Shown: positions 1 to 9,338 of the stretch, piece by piece
How positions within the stretch are numbered: position 1 is the first letter of the stretch
How the letters are laid out: every line of letters starts with the position of its first letter
Source: Marisa cornuarietis
Taxonomy: Eukaryota > Mollusca > Gastropoda > Architaenioglossa > Ampullariidae
Direction of reading: 5' to 3'
DNA length: 64,000 bases
Assembly (NCBI GenBank): GCA_004794655.1
Contig: SMMW01000016.1
Span: 62,001-126,000, forward strand
Program-made: the position numbers and the translations under genes
The notes under the pieces: model-generated
Databases searched by the model: none
The model's input: only the letters and a program-made list of their open reading frames with translations
What the model was told of the DNA's origin: nothing

Positions 1-32
1 CAGGAAAAATTAGCAGAACAAACTCTCTCGAT

Positions 33-83
<51 letters not shown>

Positions 84-269
84 CGTCATTTGTGGAACAG
101 CGACTTTAATTGGATCGTTTTCACAGTTTCGTTTTCACCGTCAAACAGTCGAGTCTCAGAAGCAGTTATACAGCTGGTGGCAACCTGGCTTGTCCAAGAT
201 TTTGGAAAACTAAGTCAGTCTCAGGGTCTCACACTTACCAAGTATTGTCTCACATTTTATGGTTTAATG
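1..269. repeat. Left arm of a duplicated spacer unit
   Basis: Non-coding. It matches by eye the spacer sequences near 9290-9340, 15035-15210, 22680-22900 and 33220-33450, sharing the landmarks 'gcgactttaattg', 'cagaagcagttatacagctg' and 'tattgtctcac'. The unit is interrupted at 270 by the TTAA-flanked element and resumes at about 5177. It belongs to the DNA that was copied together with the receptor genes. Confidence 0.7.
37..82. repeat. (CA)n microsatellite
   Basis: An uninterrupted CA dinucleotide run. The same position in other spacer copies (22601, 33124) also holds CA/CG repeats, so it is an old part of the spacer unit that expands independently in each copy. Confidence 0.95.
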
Positions 270-373
270 TTAAAGGTCCAGCGACAGCTCGCTTCGAATG
301 CAAAATCGTCTTTTACTCGGTATCAACACCAAACTACACAATGTCATGATAAACTTTCAATTGTTTACTTGCC

Positions 374-448
<75 letters not shown>
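374..448. repeat. (CAAT)n microsatellite, 3' tail of the RTE LINE
   Basis: Tandem CAAT on the plus strand, which is (TTGA)n on the strand of the RTE element. It abuts the coding sequence, as expected for the microsatellite-like 3' ends of RTE elements. Confidence 0.9.
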
Positions 449-3057
449 CTCTTGTGCTAGTTGCACATAAGGCCTCAACCAAAGCCCGCCACTGATGTCG
501 ATCGGCTGAAACCCGCTCCAGGCGACCCCATGTCCAGCCCTTTCCTTTCATCTCGCTTTCCACTGTTCTACTCCAGGTTTCCTTTGGGCGGCCTCGTTTT
601 CTTCGGCCGTCTGGAGTCCATCGAAGGGAGATTCTGGAGAGGTCTGCTGTCTGCTGGCGGAGCACATGTCCAATCCATAGCCAATGCGTTCGTTGAACCT
701 GCGTGGTTATGGACTCGGTTTCAGGTCTTCGGTGAAGTTCTTTGGTGATGGTGTTTGGCCAAAAGACGTTAAGTATGCGCCTGAGGCATCTTTTTTGGAA
801 GACGTCAAGCCTGTTACCGATGTTTTTGGTCATCTTCCATGATTCTGATCTATAAAGGAGGGTGCTGATCACATTTGACTTGAAGATTCTCAGCTTGGAC
901 TTCTGACTGATGTTTTTTGCCTTTTCATGTGCTCCTGAGTGAGGCGAAAGCCTGGCTGGATTTCGCCAGTCGGGCTCGAATCTCCACCTGCGCATCCACG
1001 GTGTTAGACATCTTGGACCCAAGATAGGTAAAACTGTCAACTTCCTCAGTCTCTTCTCCATCTAGTTTGATGTTTTCTTGGACTCTGGCGTTCACTCTCA
1101 TATTTTTCGTTTTCTTTGCGCTGACCTTCAAGCCAAGGTTTCCAGCTGTTTCTGAGAAGGCATTTGTTTTCTCCTGCACATGTCTTGGTGGCAATCCCAT
1201 CAGCAAAGTACAAGTCTTTCAGCGTTGTTGTTGCTGTCATAGTCATGGTCCATTTGATCCCTCTCCTCTCTCTGTCGGTGGAATTCTTCATGATCCAGTC
1301 CGTGGACAAGATGAAGAAGAACGGCGACAGAATGCAGCCCTGCTTCACCACGGTACTAACGATGAAGGGGGCTGTGAGCTCCATGACACAAACCACCTGA
1401 GATTTAAAAATCGCTGTACAGCATTGCAACGACCTGGACAAGTTTCACAGGGACTCCATAATGCCTCAGGATCTTCCATAAGGACTCGCGGTGGATGCTG
1501 TCAAAAGCCTTCTCCAGGTTGATGAAGTTGATGTACAGCGGTGCGTTGCACTCGTTGCTCTGCTCCAGAATCTGACGCAGAATGAAAATGAGTTCAGAGC
1601 AGGATCACCCAGCGCGAAATCCTGCTTGCTGAGGCCGGAGGTCTTTCTCAATGGTTGCCGTCAGTCTTGACAAAACAATCTTGCTGAAGACCTTGCAGTC
1701 TCCAAGATCTCCTTTCTTGGGTAACTTAAAGATGAGCCCTGTCTTCCACGCATCGAGGATCTGTCCTGATTCCCAAACTTGCCTGAAGATTTCAGTCAGC
1801 ATGGGAGCTGTCACATTCACATCTGCTTTCAATATCTCTGGTGTTATTCCATCTGCCCCTGGTGCTTTGCCGCTTTTCATTGCCATGATTGCTGCTGTCA
1901 CTTCTTCCAGGCTTGGCGGGTCTGTGCAGATGTCAAGGTCTGTATCTGCTGGCTGGATGTCTGCGAGGTGACGGGGGTCTGGTCTGTTCAGAACTGACTC
2001 AAAATGTTCCCTCGTGCGCTGTAGTTTTTTGCCTCTCCCTGGACAACATTTCCGTTCATGTCTTTCACTGGCACTTCACTGTTTTTGAACCTGTTGTTTA
2101 GCTGTTTATTGATTTTATACAGTGTCTTCAGGTCATTTTTCCTGCTGCTTTTTCTGCTTCATCTGCCAGTTTCTCTATGTAGTCCCTTTTGTCGGTTTTG
2201 GTCATCCTCTTTACCTCTTTATTTATTTCTGTATATCTTTGTCTGTGTTGTTCCTTCAGACGTTCTGGTCTGGTGTTGTTGATTTTTTTGCTTGGTTGAC
2301 TTTCTCTCGTCTATCCTTTTCCATGTCTCTTCTCTGATCCACTGTTCTTTCTTCTTTCGTTGGAAGACCAGTATTTTGTCTCATGTTTCCTGTAAGACTC
2401 GATTGAAGTCCTCTAAGGTCATCTCTACCAAGACCCGTTTGGTGGCTGGATCTTTCAGTCTGCTGGAGTCCACTCTCTGTTGACCTGCCTGTTTTCCTCG
2501 CGATCGACGTAGCTTCAGAGAAACTGCGGCTGTCACAAGAGTGTGGTCACTGGCAATGTCTGCTCGTCTGTAGGCTCTGACATCTTGAAGTGAGCTCCTC
2601 CATCTTCGGTTGATGATGACATGGTCTATCTTGTTCTTTATGATCCCGTCTGGTGATGTCCACGTTGCCCTGTGGATGTCTTTGTCTTTGAAGAGTGTGC
2701 CTCCAATCAGTAGATTATTTTGTCTTCTGCCTCTGAGTCTTCTGTTGGTGCATAGCAAACTAGCACTGTCAGCTTTGTGTACTTCGAATGGAATCTTGCT
2801 CTCAGAAGCCTGGGTCCATAAGGCTTCCATTCCAGCAGTGTCTTTTGTTGGTCGTCTGATCTTCCTGAGAATAGGATAGTATGTCCTGACGCTAGTCTCC
2901 TCTTTCCAGTGTCGGTCCATCTGACCTCGCTGACTCCCAGGATGTCCAAGTTGTATTTGTCAAACTCCTTGACTAGTTGGGGCAACCTGCCAGTTTGATA
3001 CAAGGTCTGAATTTCCAGCACCCAACCCTTCTGCTTCGGTTTAAGTAAATCCACCAT
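435..3057 (-). pseudogene. RTE endonuclease/reverse transcriptase ORF, decayed
   Basis: This is the degenerate polyprotein of the RTE LINE, responsible for target nicking and reverse transcription. The endonuclease N-terminus is visible at 2707-3057 (LDILGVSEVRWTDTG, LASGHTILFSGR). The later endonuclease part lies at 2381-2700 (IGGTLFKDKDIHRATWTSPDG, IDHVIINRRWR, ASDHTLV). Relative to the family, the middle block with the GDLN-type catalytic motif is deleted. The RT fragments at 1605-1901 (GKAPGADGITPEIL, QQAGFRAG) and 1046-1441 are in different frames. The RT catalytic box, normally FADD, reads FADG. The C-terminal piece (435-1061) has the usual WIGHVLR motif and ends within the TTGA tail, which supplies the stop codon. 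Multiple frameshifts and the damaged catalytic box mean it is inactive. Confidence 0.85.
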
Positions 3058-3582
3058 CGGGACGCCAGCTCCCTCTCGGGTTTGACTGTCGTCCGTGATA
3101 AGTCAAGTTCCATGGTATGTTTCATTACCTTCGCCATCCGTAACGAGTGCTCTAGTGTTGGTTTCTGTAACGTGTATTTTTTATATGGTGGGGTTGTTAG
3201 CCCTACAACAACCTAATTTACCTCTAGGTGAGGTGTCCACCTTAGTCGCCTCTTACGACATGCCTGGTTGGAAAGCAGGGAACCTCTTCTTACAATGCTC
3301 GCTAGGCAAGCACACCCCGGGGTCCCACGGGCGGTTTACTTGTCTTACGAAGACGAATTAGTACATGATTGTCACTAGAAGTGTGTTTAATGCTCTAAAC
3401 AAAAGCTGAATCGCTACTTTTCTACGCGTGGAGAGGCCGCCTTGCAAAAACGAGAGAGTTCGCGACCTCTTTACTGGAACTACTTCTCGTGACTTCATCC
3501 TCAGGAGGATTTTAGTGTTTACCTCCAAGCTGCTTTCGGCCTTGTGCAACTCGCGTTCTCTGTCATCCCTTACTTACAACAA

Positions 3583-4320
3583 TATGGCTCAGCCATACGA
3601 AGACGAGCCCTGAGCCTCCAACTACGATGTAGGAATAACGGGGTCAGAATCTAGCGATGAAGACGATTGTCTATCGCAAAAAGGAAACAGAGACGACCGA
3701 CGATACTCCACCAGTGACAGAAACGGAAAGGTAAACAAAAGGGCAGATACAAAAAATAATTTGGTGTTTACATCTGTATCTGCAACTTTCCTTTTTTAAC
3801 TCATGCTCTTGAAAACTGTTCAAAATTCTTTTCCTCGGTCTCAAAAGAATTATTTTAGATTTTGCTTTCATTCTGCTATATCCAACAGCCCATGTTATGC
3901 AGTGTGTGCATGTGACTAGTGGTGGAGAAAATTAATGTTTTGTGTGCTATAGATGATTAATTTTGCAAGCCAAAACTAAAGAAAAAAAGTTTTCAGATAG
4001 TGGGAAGATCACATTAAAAGCTAACAAGATTTGAAACCCAAACAAGAACACTTATATAACAAATGCGTTTTTATTTTCAGAAATGCATTTTGGCTGACAA
4101 AGGCGCAGAAACAAATATGTCAGTATTACTGTCTCTTCACGTTTTATTTACTCGTCAGATCTAATCCCCTCTGTAAGTGTTGGAAATGTGAAGGATGGCC
4201 AGAGCGGAAGGACTGTGAAAAAATATGCTGCCAATCGTACGATATCCTTGGTGGCGATATAGAAGTTCCACATAAATGCATTACCAGCCATGAGGGGATG
4301 TTTAAGAACTGCTTGTCAAG
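3583..4320 (+). pseudogene. P2X7-C-terminal-domain-like protein relic, two putative exons
   Basis: A putative first exon (3583-3730) begins MAQPYEDEP and continues with an acidic SESSDEDD stretch. It has a TGA at codon 10 (3611-3613) and ends at a GAAAG|GTAAAC donor. A second exon (about 4159-4320) has a CTCGTCAG acceptor and an AAG|GTATGC donor. It carries a Cys-rich pattern, CKCWKC, then CEKICC, then C-x4-H-x6-C. This spacing resembles the Cys-rich cytoplasmic 'ballast' domain of P2X7, also known as a free-standing domain in many invertebrate proteins with an N-terminal PY-x-EP-like motif. It lies inside the TTAA-flanked element. The assignment rests on pattern recognition; the stop codon and missing downstream exons suggest it is broken. 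Confidence 0.45.
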
Positions 4321-4494
4321 GTATGCACTTAACTCATCATAATGACCTTCAGTAATTGATACAGTTGTCAGTTACTATACAGTAAATTCCTATTTTTAAT
4401 GGGAATAAAAGGACCATTGAAACTACTGTATTTTAATATATAATTTTTAATTTTTTTAAAATGTGCAATACAAACATGCTGAGCACAAATATTA

Positions 4495-4884
4495 TCAACA
4501 TTTGACATACCTCTCGTTTTTGCTTCTTAGCAGATAAGACGCTGCTTCCTTTCTTTCTCTTTTCTCTTCAGTATGACTAAACAGGGTTGAGACAGTGTGC
4601 GATTTTAGCCCTTGGGGATAAATAAAGTATTGTGGGAGAGCAGGAAACCCATTCTCTTTGCAAAGCCGATACTGCATCGTGATGAACTCGTCTGTGAAGT
4701 GTTTTGAGCAGACGACATCGTGCTCGCAAGGCATCCACAGCTTGCCCGTCCCATGAACTTTTCTATTGATGTTGAGTGCCCACTGCAGGCGAAGCTCTTT
4801 ATTTTTCAAGAACTAGTGGGGACTGTAAGGAGAGCCTTTGACAGCAAACTCCCGACAATCGCTAGCAGCACATTTCCATGGCAT
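4495..4884 (-). pseudogene. THAP-domain zinc finger protein, interrupted
   Basis: The ATG at 4884 opens MPWKCAASDCREF, supplying the first two Cys of a C2CH THAP finger (C5, C10). After an in-frame TAG (4813-4815, codon 24) the frame continues with LRLQWALNINRK, W-x-P and VVCSKHF, the remaining conserved THAP features including the C-x2-H pair. THAP domains bind DNA and occur in P-element and Kolobok-type transposon proteins as well as in cellular regulators. The downstream 60 residues are basic and show no further domain. Its place inside a TTAA-flanked element favours a transposon origin. The stop codon splits the finger, so as it stands it is a relic. Confidence 0.6.
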
Positions 4885-5180
4885 TTTGTTCAAAAGGCTT
4901 TTATTACAAAGATGGACAGCGATTGTGATCACAAGCGAGACATTGTTTTCCTTGAGTTTTTCATCAATCACTGCGCATGCGCGCGAGATTTACCGAGAGG
5001 CCAGGTAGCAGACAAACGCTTTCATGCGAAACGGCTTGTATTTTACTTTTATACAAGCATATTTAGTTGAAAGTTTTAAAAATTTTAATAAAAACTATGA
5101 CAGGAGAGTGTATACGTTCAAAGGCATAGCGGTATTTCAGTATTTAAGGTAGTTTGTAAACCGTATTCCTGGACCTTTAA

Positions 5181-5412
5181 ACTGGGCACTTTCTAGTGCA
5201 GTGGTTAAAACACTCCCTCGTCACCACTGCAGTGAGAGGGGTTCAGATCTCGAGACATTCTCAGTATGTGACACCTGTTCGCAGGGCTGGGTGTCGAGGG
5301 TTTTCTCCAGGTATTCTCTTTACCATCCCCCCTCCCATCCTTCCCTCCAATGGTGCGAAGTCACCTCAAGGTGAATGCTCTTTCGTACTAAATAAACCAT
5401 ACGAACCTGGCA
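5181..5412 (+). mobile_element. tRNA-derived SINE, family A, copy 1
   Basis: A tRNA-like head with an A-box region (GTGCAGTGGTTAAAAC) and a B-box (GGTTCAGATCTC) is followed by a conserved body ('gacacctgttcgcagggctggg', 'gtcgagggttttctcc', 'tcacctcaaggtg', 'ctaaataaacca'). The same sequence occurs at 22905, 33463 and, inverted, at 26035. The spacer at about 15210 lacks it, giving an empty site. Confidence 0.75.
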
Positions 5413-5740
5413 TGTAAAGGAAGCAGCCATAATGGCCATTCCATTTATCTCTGTAGATCTGTCTTGTTTTCTGATAGACGTTGTGGCGGAACGCACACAC
5501 AGATAGGTCACAAACAAAAAACACTCTAACACTGCGTCCCACACGTGTCTTTTCTCGCAACAAATCACTAAGACCTGCACGTGGGCTTAAAATTCTCAAT
5601 AGTGGGGATCTTTTGTTTATCTTTAGACGGGAGCAGCAAAATTCACAAATCTCCAATAAGTTCACCAGTTCTCAAATAATCAAATATATCGACTACTCCA
5701 TGCGAGATAAACCCCCTCAATCACATTGGTTACTCTAATC

Positions 5741-5843
5741 AATGTATCTCTGCCAACAAGCAATCACAAATAATCACATCAATGACATGTAATAATGTAT
5801 TTCTACCAACAACCAATCACAAATATCATATCAGTGACATGTA
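5741..5843. repeat. Two-copy tandem repeat of about 52 bp inside the solo LTR
   Basis: Two adjacent imperfect copies share 'aatgtat-tct-ccaacaa-caatcacaaat' and 'tca-tgacatgtaa'. Short internal duplications like this are common in LTRs. Confidence 0.7.
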
Positions 5844-6109
5844 ACTCTCCATCCTCTAATCATGCGGCTTCATAAAACAATTCTTCTCTAAGTCCAATTC
5901 TCTTCAAATTTCCAAACCACACAGTTTCTTATAAGGGAACCATAACGGGTAATACTAATATCCCTATAAGATATTCCACTTTAAACAAAATGACCAAAAA
6001 TGCACTTACTTTCATAGTCCGGGTCAGAACACTCTCACGCACATTTATTCACCTTCCTAGATTAATCTCCCTTTAATCTAGTCTGCGAATTCGCAGACTT
6101 ACTGTATAA

Positions 6110-6232
6110 CTCCAATATTTCGAATAGCAGGTGTAGACGAGGTGCACACAGAACTTTGACGACAATACGACTCCAATACTCCAGGTAGCGGGTGTAGACG
6201 AGGTGCACACAGACCTCTGACGACTATATATT
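6110..6232. repeat. Two-copy tandem repeat of about 62 bp inside the solo LTR
   Basis: Two adjacent copies share 'actccaata' and 'gggtgtagacgaggtgcaca' (the first copy reads 'aggtgtagacg'), followed by 'ctttgacgac' or 'cctctgacgac'. A weaker third copy may follow at 6233-6290. Confidence 0.75.
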
Positions 6233-6610
6233 CAGATTCTCCTGAAGAGTGGGTGTTGACTATGCAGGCATATTGACTGTAAAAAATATGTCCTCCACTC
6301 GTCTTCTCTAGCTCCAACTTCCTTGACTAGGCAATGAATTATACTGATTCCCCTGTCACTTTCACACAGAAAGTTACTATCATATCTTTCTCCTTCGACG
6401 ATGGGTTTGGGAATGATCAGGCAGAGTTCACTCCATCTACAGGGGCTACAGTGACTATTTTTCTCAGTCATGTACTCTTTCATAAATCATACAATCATGC
6501 ATTCCCAAGCGTACTTTAAAGGGTGACTATCCCTGATTCTTAAAATATATAAGGGAGCTAACTCCCATTTCTAACATTCCTCCCTGGCACGGATCGATCC
6601 GTGACAACGT

Positions 6611-9338
6611 ATGATATACAGTGCAAAAACATGGTTTATTTCGATCACCGTTGACTTCTTTATTGTGTCAACAAATGGTTTATTTGAAACCGTTATCATT
6701 GATTTTTCTTCCTATGCACGGGAAGTGTCTTTTTTCACAGTCCGCACTCACAATAGTAAATCCTCTCCAATTAAACCGCTCGATCCTTTCAATTTATTCC
6801 TATCCTAAACATGCTTTGTTCGTAAAATGTGCCCAGATGGTTTAGTCTTAGCATTAAGTCGACCCACAAGTCTAAATATATTTTGTCACACAGTCTTATA
6901 GTTGTTTCGTAGTCTGCTTCTCCTACCTATTTTACAATATATTGAACCGCTAAGTTCTGCTGAAGAGTCGAGATCCTCCAGTTTTCTTTACGTTTTCTAA
7001 TGGCTGGGGTGAATCTGCTATTTAACCATTACATTAGACGGTGATGTTAACCAGCCAGACAACTATAGATATATATCTCTTACATGCTTACTAAAATAGT
7101 AAACCAATCGACTGAGCAGCATAATATTCTTGGTGAAGACCAAGTAGGACTTAGGGGGTGGAGTGTAATTACAACATAACAGATCACCTATTTTTTTATA
7201 GAACTTACTGAGAAGCAGCCAGTTAAGGACAAACAACTCTATGAAGCCTTCATTGCTTTTCAAACAGCATTCGATTCCGTAACAAAAGAAAAACATTGTA
7301 CTGAGTAGCAGTAAAATTTGTATGAAGATATTAAAGCCAATGTACAGGTTGGTGGAATCTGAGTCAATGTTTAAACTTTCCAATGGTTTAAAGCAAGATG
7401 GTGTAATGTGTTGTAGTAGGTCTTATATTGTTGTGTGTACGAGTGGTCCTTGTGTGCGTCATTAAGACAACGTGATTCTTAAGGAAAAAAAGACGACATG
7501 GAGAGGAAGTTGAACATGTCTGCGAGGAGCCTGAAAAAAAGACGGACGAAACCTATCTGTGAACAACGAAGGAATAATATTCTGGTTCTAAAATCCGATG
7601 GACGAGCTGTGTTGTCGGCGATTCATGCACCTTTTTAGTGTTTTTTTTCTCTGGACTTTCTCCTTTCTGACCGCTGTCCAACATCACCTGTCTTCACCCT
7701 CCATCTCTGTCACATTAGCTGAAGGTCGAAAGTCTCCATTGTTCATCTTAACTACGACTGAAGGTCAAATATCTCCAGTATTTCTGTATATCTTGTTTAA
7801 AAACAGTATCACGGATTTAAAAATTTTCAATCTGCCTAATGGCTTCATCAGAGGTGCCTCCCATGACCCGTGACAACTTGCACTGCTGGGACTTGTTTTC
7901 TGATTTGGAAATATGCTTTACAGAAAAAAGCACTTGAGCTTCATCCTCTATCTCTACTCTACACAGGGGACATAATACGTCTCGTTGGGCCACATCATTT
8001 CTGTATCGTAGCTTATGTGTTGTTATATCAGATATTCCAAATCTAAAGTGGATATAAGCTACTTTAAAACATTTCAGTTGGTAGAGGTCAATGTATCGTT
8101 CGGGCTGGAGATAGCTTTTCTATGATGCATACACTTCTAAGCGTGAACTGCTCTCCATATCAGAGTACCAGTTCTGGACAAAACAGTCTTTCAGTCGTTG
8201 TCGATGTGCGTATAAATTTAAAGTGTTTAGAAACTTTGTGTGAAACCATTGCTGCAGCTGCGCTGTCATCTTTTGGTTTGATAGAGAGAACTATGCCGCT
8301 TAACTTATCTAGCGAGTTACTCGACAATGTAGGTAGAGATAAGTCGGATTTATTGACAGAAATATTTTTTTTCTGTGTCTTACCTTTGTTAAGGTTTAAA
8401 GACATAATTTAGATTTTAACTGAGAAACTACTCGTGACATTTTTTGGAGTTCTTTGAAATATTTTATCGTTTTTTTTCAAACGAAAAAAGTCTTTGTCTT
8501 CTACTTGCCCCTTTTCGTCGACTGCTTTTGACAAATAATTACAAGGTTAACCGCATCTATACAAACACAAGTTTCTCTTTGCCGCTTAAAGAAGAACACG
8601 AATTTCCCAGGGTTGTTATAGTTGCACGAGTTTTAACCCTTTTACTGGCTCTACAGAACCCACTTCATTGACACCGCATAAAGGTTGAAATGTGAAATCG
8701 TGTGTTGTGGAGAGTCGCAGTGGCTCTCGCGGTGTTCCCGTTATCGAACACAAGCACTTTGTAAACATAGTTACTTTAGCTGACAGTTCGCGTATCTTTC
8801 TGTTCTCTCCAACTTTCCGCCTGTGCACATCTCTCAAGATGCTGCCACTTCAGTCATATTGTTTCCAGTCCCATGTAATACAGAAAAAGAAACAGTTTTA
8901 ATAAGGTACTGTTAATTTGAAGTGGCCACCGTTAAACAAGGTAAAATGACGGAGATTGAAATGATAAATTTAAAGAGACGAACTTCATTCCAGAGGCGGA
9001 TCATCATCAGTCCTGTTAGAGGTTTGAATAGAGTGTATACTGAAAGAACACCAAAGTGTTACGGATGACTAGAAACAAGACGACATGGTGGATGGGTGGA
9101 CAGGTTTTGGGGTTCAAGTGAAGAATGATAGAGGACACAAACAGGACAGACAATGAGATACAGTTGTAGAACGGCGACAGATTCTCACAGGCAGGAGAAG
9201 ACAAACAATACACACACAGCTGTGGAACAGTGACATGTACACACATGCTGAAAAGCAAACACAGGTAGGACACACAAAGGCAATTGTACAACAGCGACTT
9301 TAATTGAATCGTTTTCATAGTTTATCTTTTACGGTCAA
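6611..9338. repeat. Duplicated spacer unit, right arm
   Basis: No gene was found. Landmarks 'gtgcaaaaacatggtttatttcgatcaccgtt' (6622), 'ttaaccagccagacaactatagat' (7049) and the 'aaaagacgacatgg' block (7490) recur near 15340-15930, 23230-24480 and 33790-34140. The block 8240-8440 ('tgcagctgcgctgtcatctt', 'ttaacttatc...gagttactc') recurs at 55345-55440. The last part (8960-9338) matches 32850-33280. This region therefore looks like spacer from a further array copy whose gene body is absent here. Confidence 0.65.

Larger units (their letters stand above)
372..3333 (-). mobile_element. RTE-type non-LTR retrotransposon nested in the TTAA element
   Basis: A minus-strand LINE of about 2.96 kb. The 9-bp direct repeat GTTTACTTG at 363-371 and 3334-3342 is a candidate target-site duplication. 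The 5' leader (about 3060-3333) is GC-rich. The coding part has an APE-type endonuclease followed by a reverse transcriptase. The 3' end lies directly in a (TTGA)n tail with almost no 3' UTR, which is typical of RTE elements. The element lies wholly within 274-5176, so it inserted after the TTAA element. Confidence 0.8.
270..5180. mobile_element. TTAA-flanked DNA element (Kolobok- or piggyBac-like), carrying nested RTE
   Basis: The element itself runs 274-5176. Its ends are AGGTCCAG and CTGGACCT, a perfect 8-bp inverted pair, and it is flanked on both sides by TTAA (270-273, 5177-5180). The paralogous spacer at about 33445 reads straight through this point ('tttaatgtcaaactggg'), which supplies an empty site. 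TTAA duplications are known for the piggyBac and Kolobok superfamilies. Kolobok elements are also known to carry THAP-domain genes, and a THAP relic lies inside (4495-4884). No recognisable transposase core was found. Without the nested RTE (372-3333) the element is only about 1.95 kb, so it is probably non-autonomous. The boundaries are clear; the superfamily assignment is inference. Confidence 0.7.
5482..6606. mobile_element. Solo LTR of an LTR retrotransposon
   Basis: The segment starts TGTGGCGGAA and ends GATCCGTGACA, giving the canonical TGT...ACA ends of an LTR. It is flanked by 4-bp direct repeats ACGT (5478-5481, 6607-6610). The paralogous spacer near 33770 reads 'gatagacgtgcgatagacagtg' without the insert, which confirms a clean insertion of 1,125 bp. 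No gag or pol coding sequence is present, so it is best read as a solo LTR left by recombination between two LTRs. Its strand was not determined. A 'tatataaggg' motif near 6546 could be its promoter if it reads rightward. The family is not identified. Confidence 0.65.

Noticed and set aside
5927..5980. Inverted 'cttataaggg' and 'ccctataag' pair resembling the MITE ends at 34728
   Set aside because: Only about 50 bases apart, imperfect and inside the solo LTR; probably chance or an LTR hairpin.
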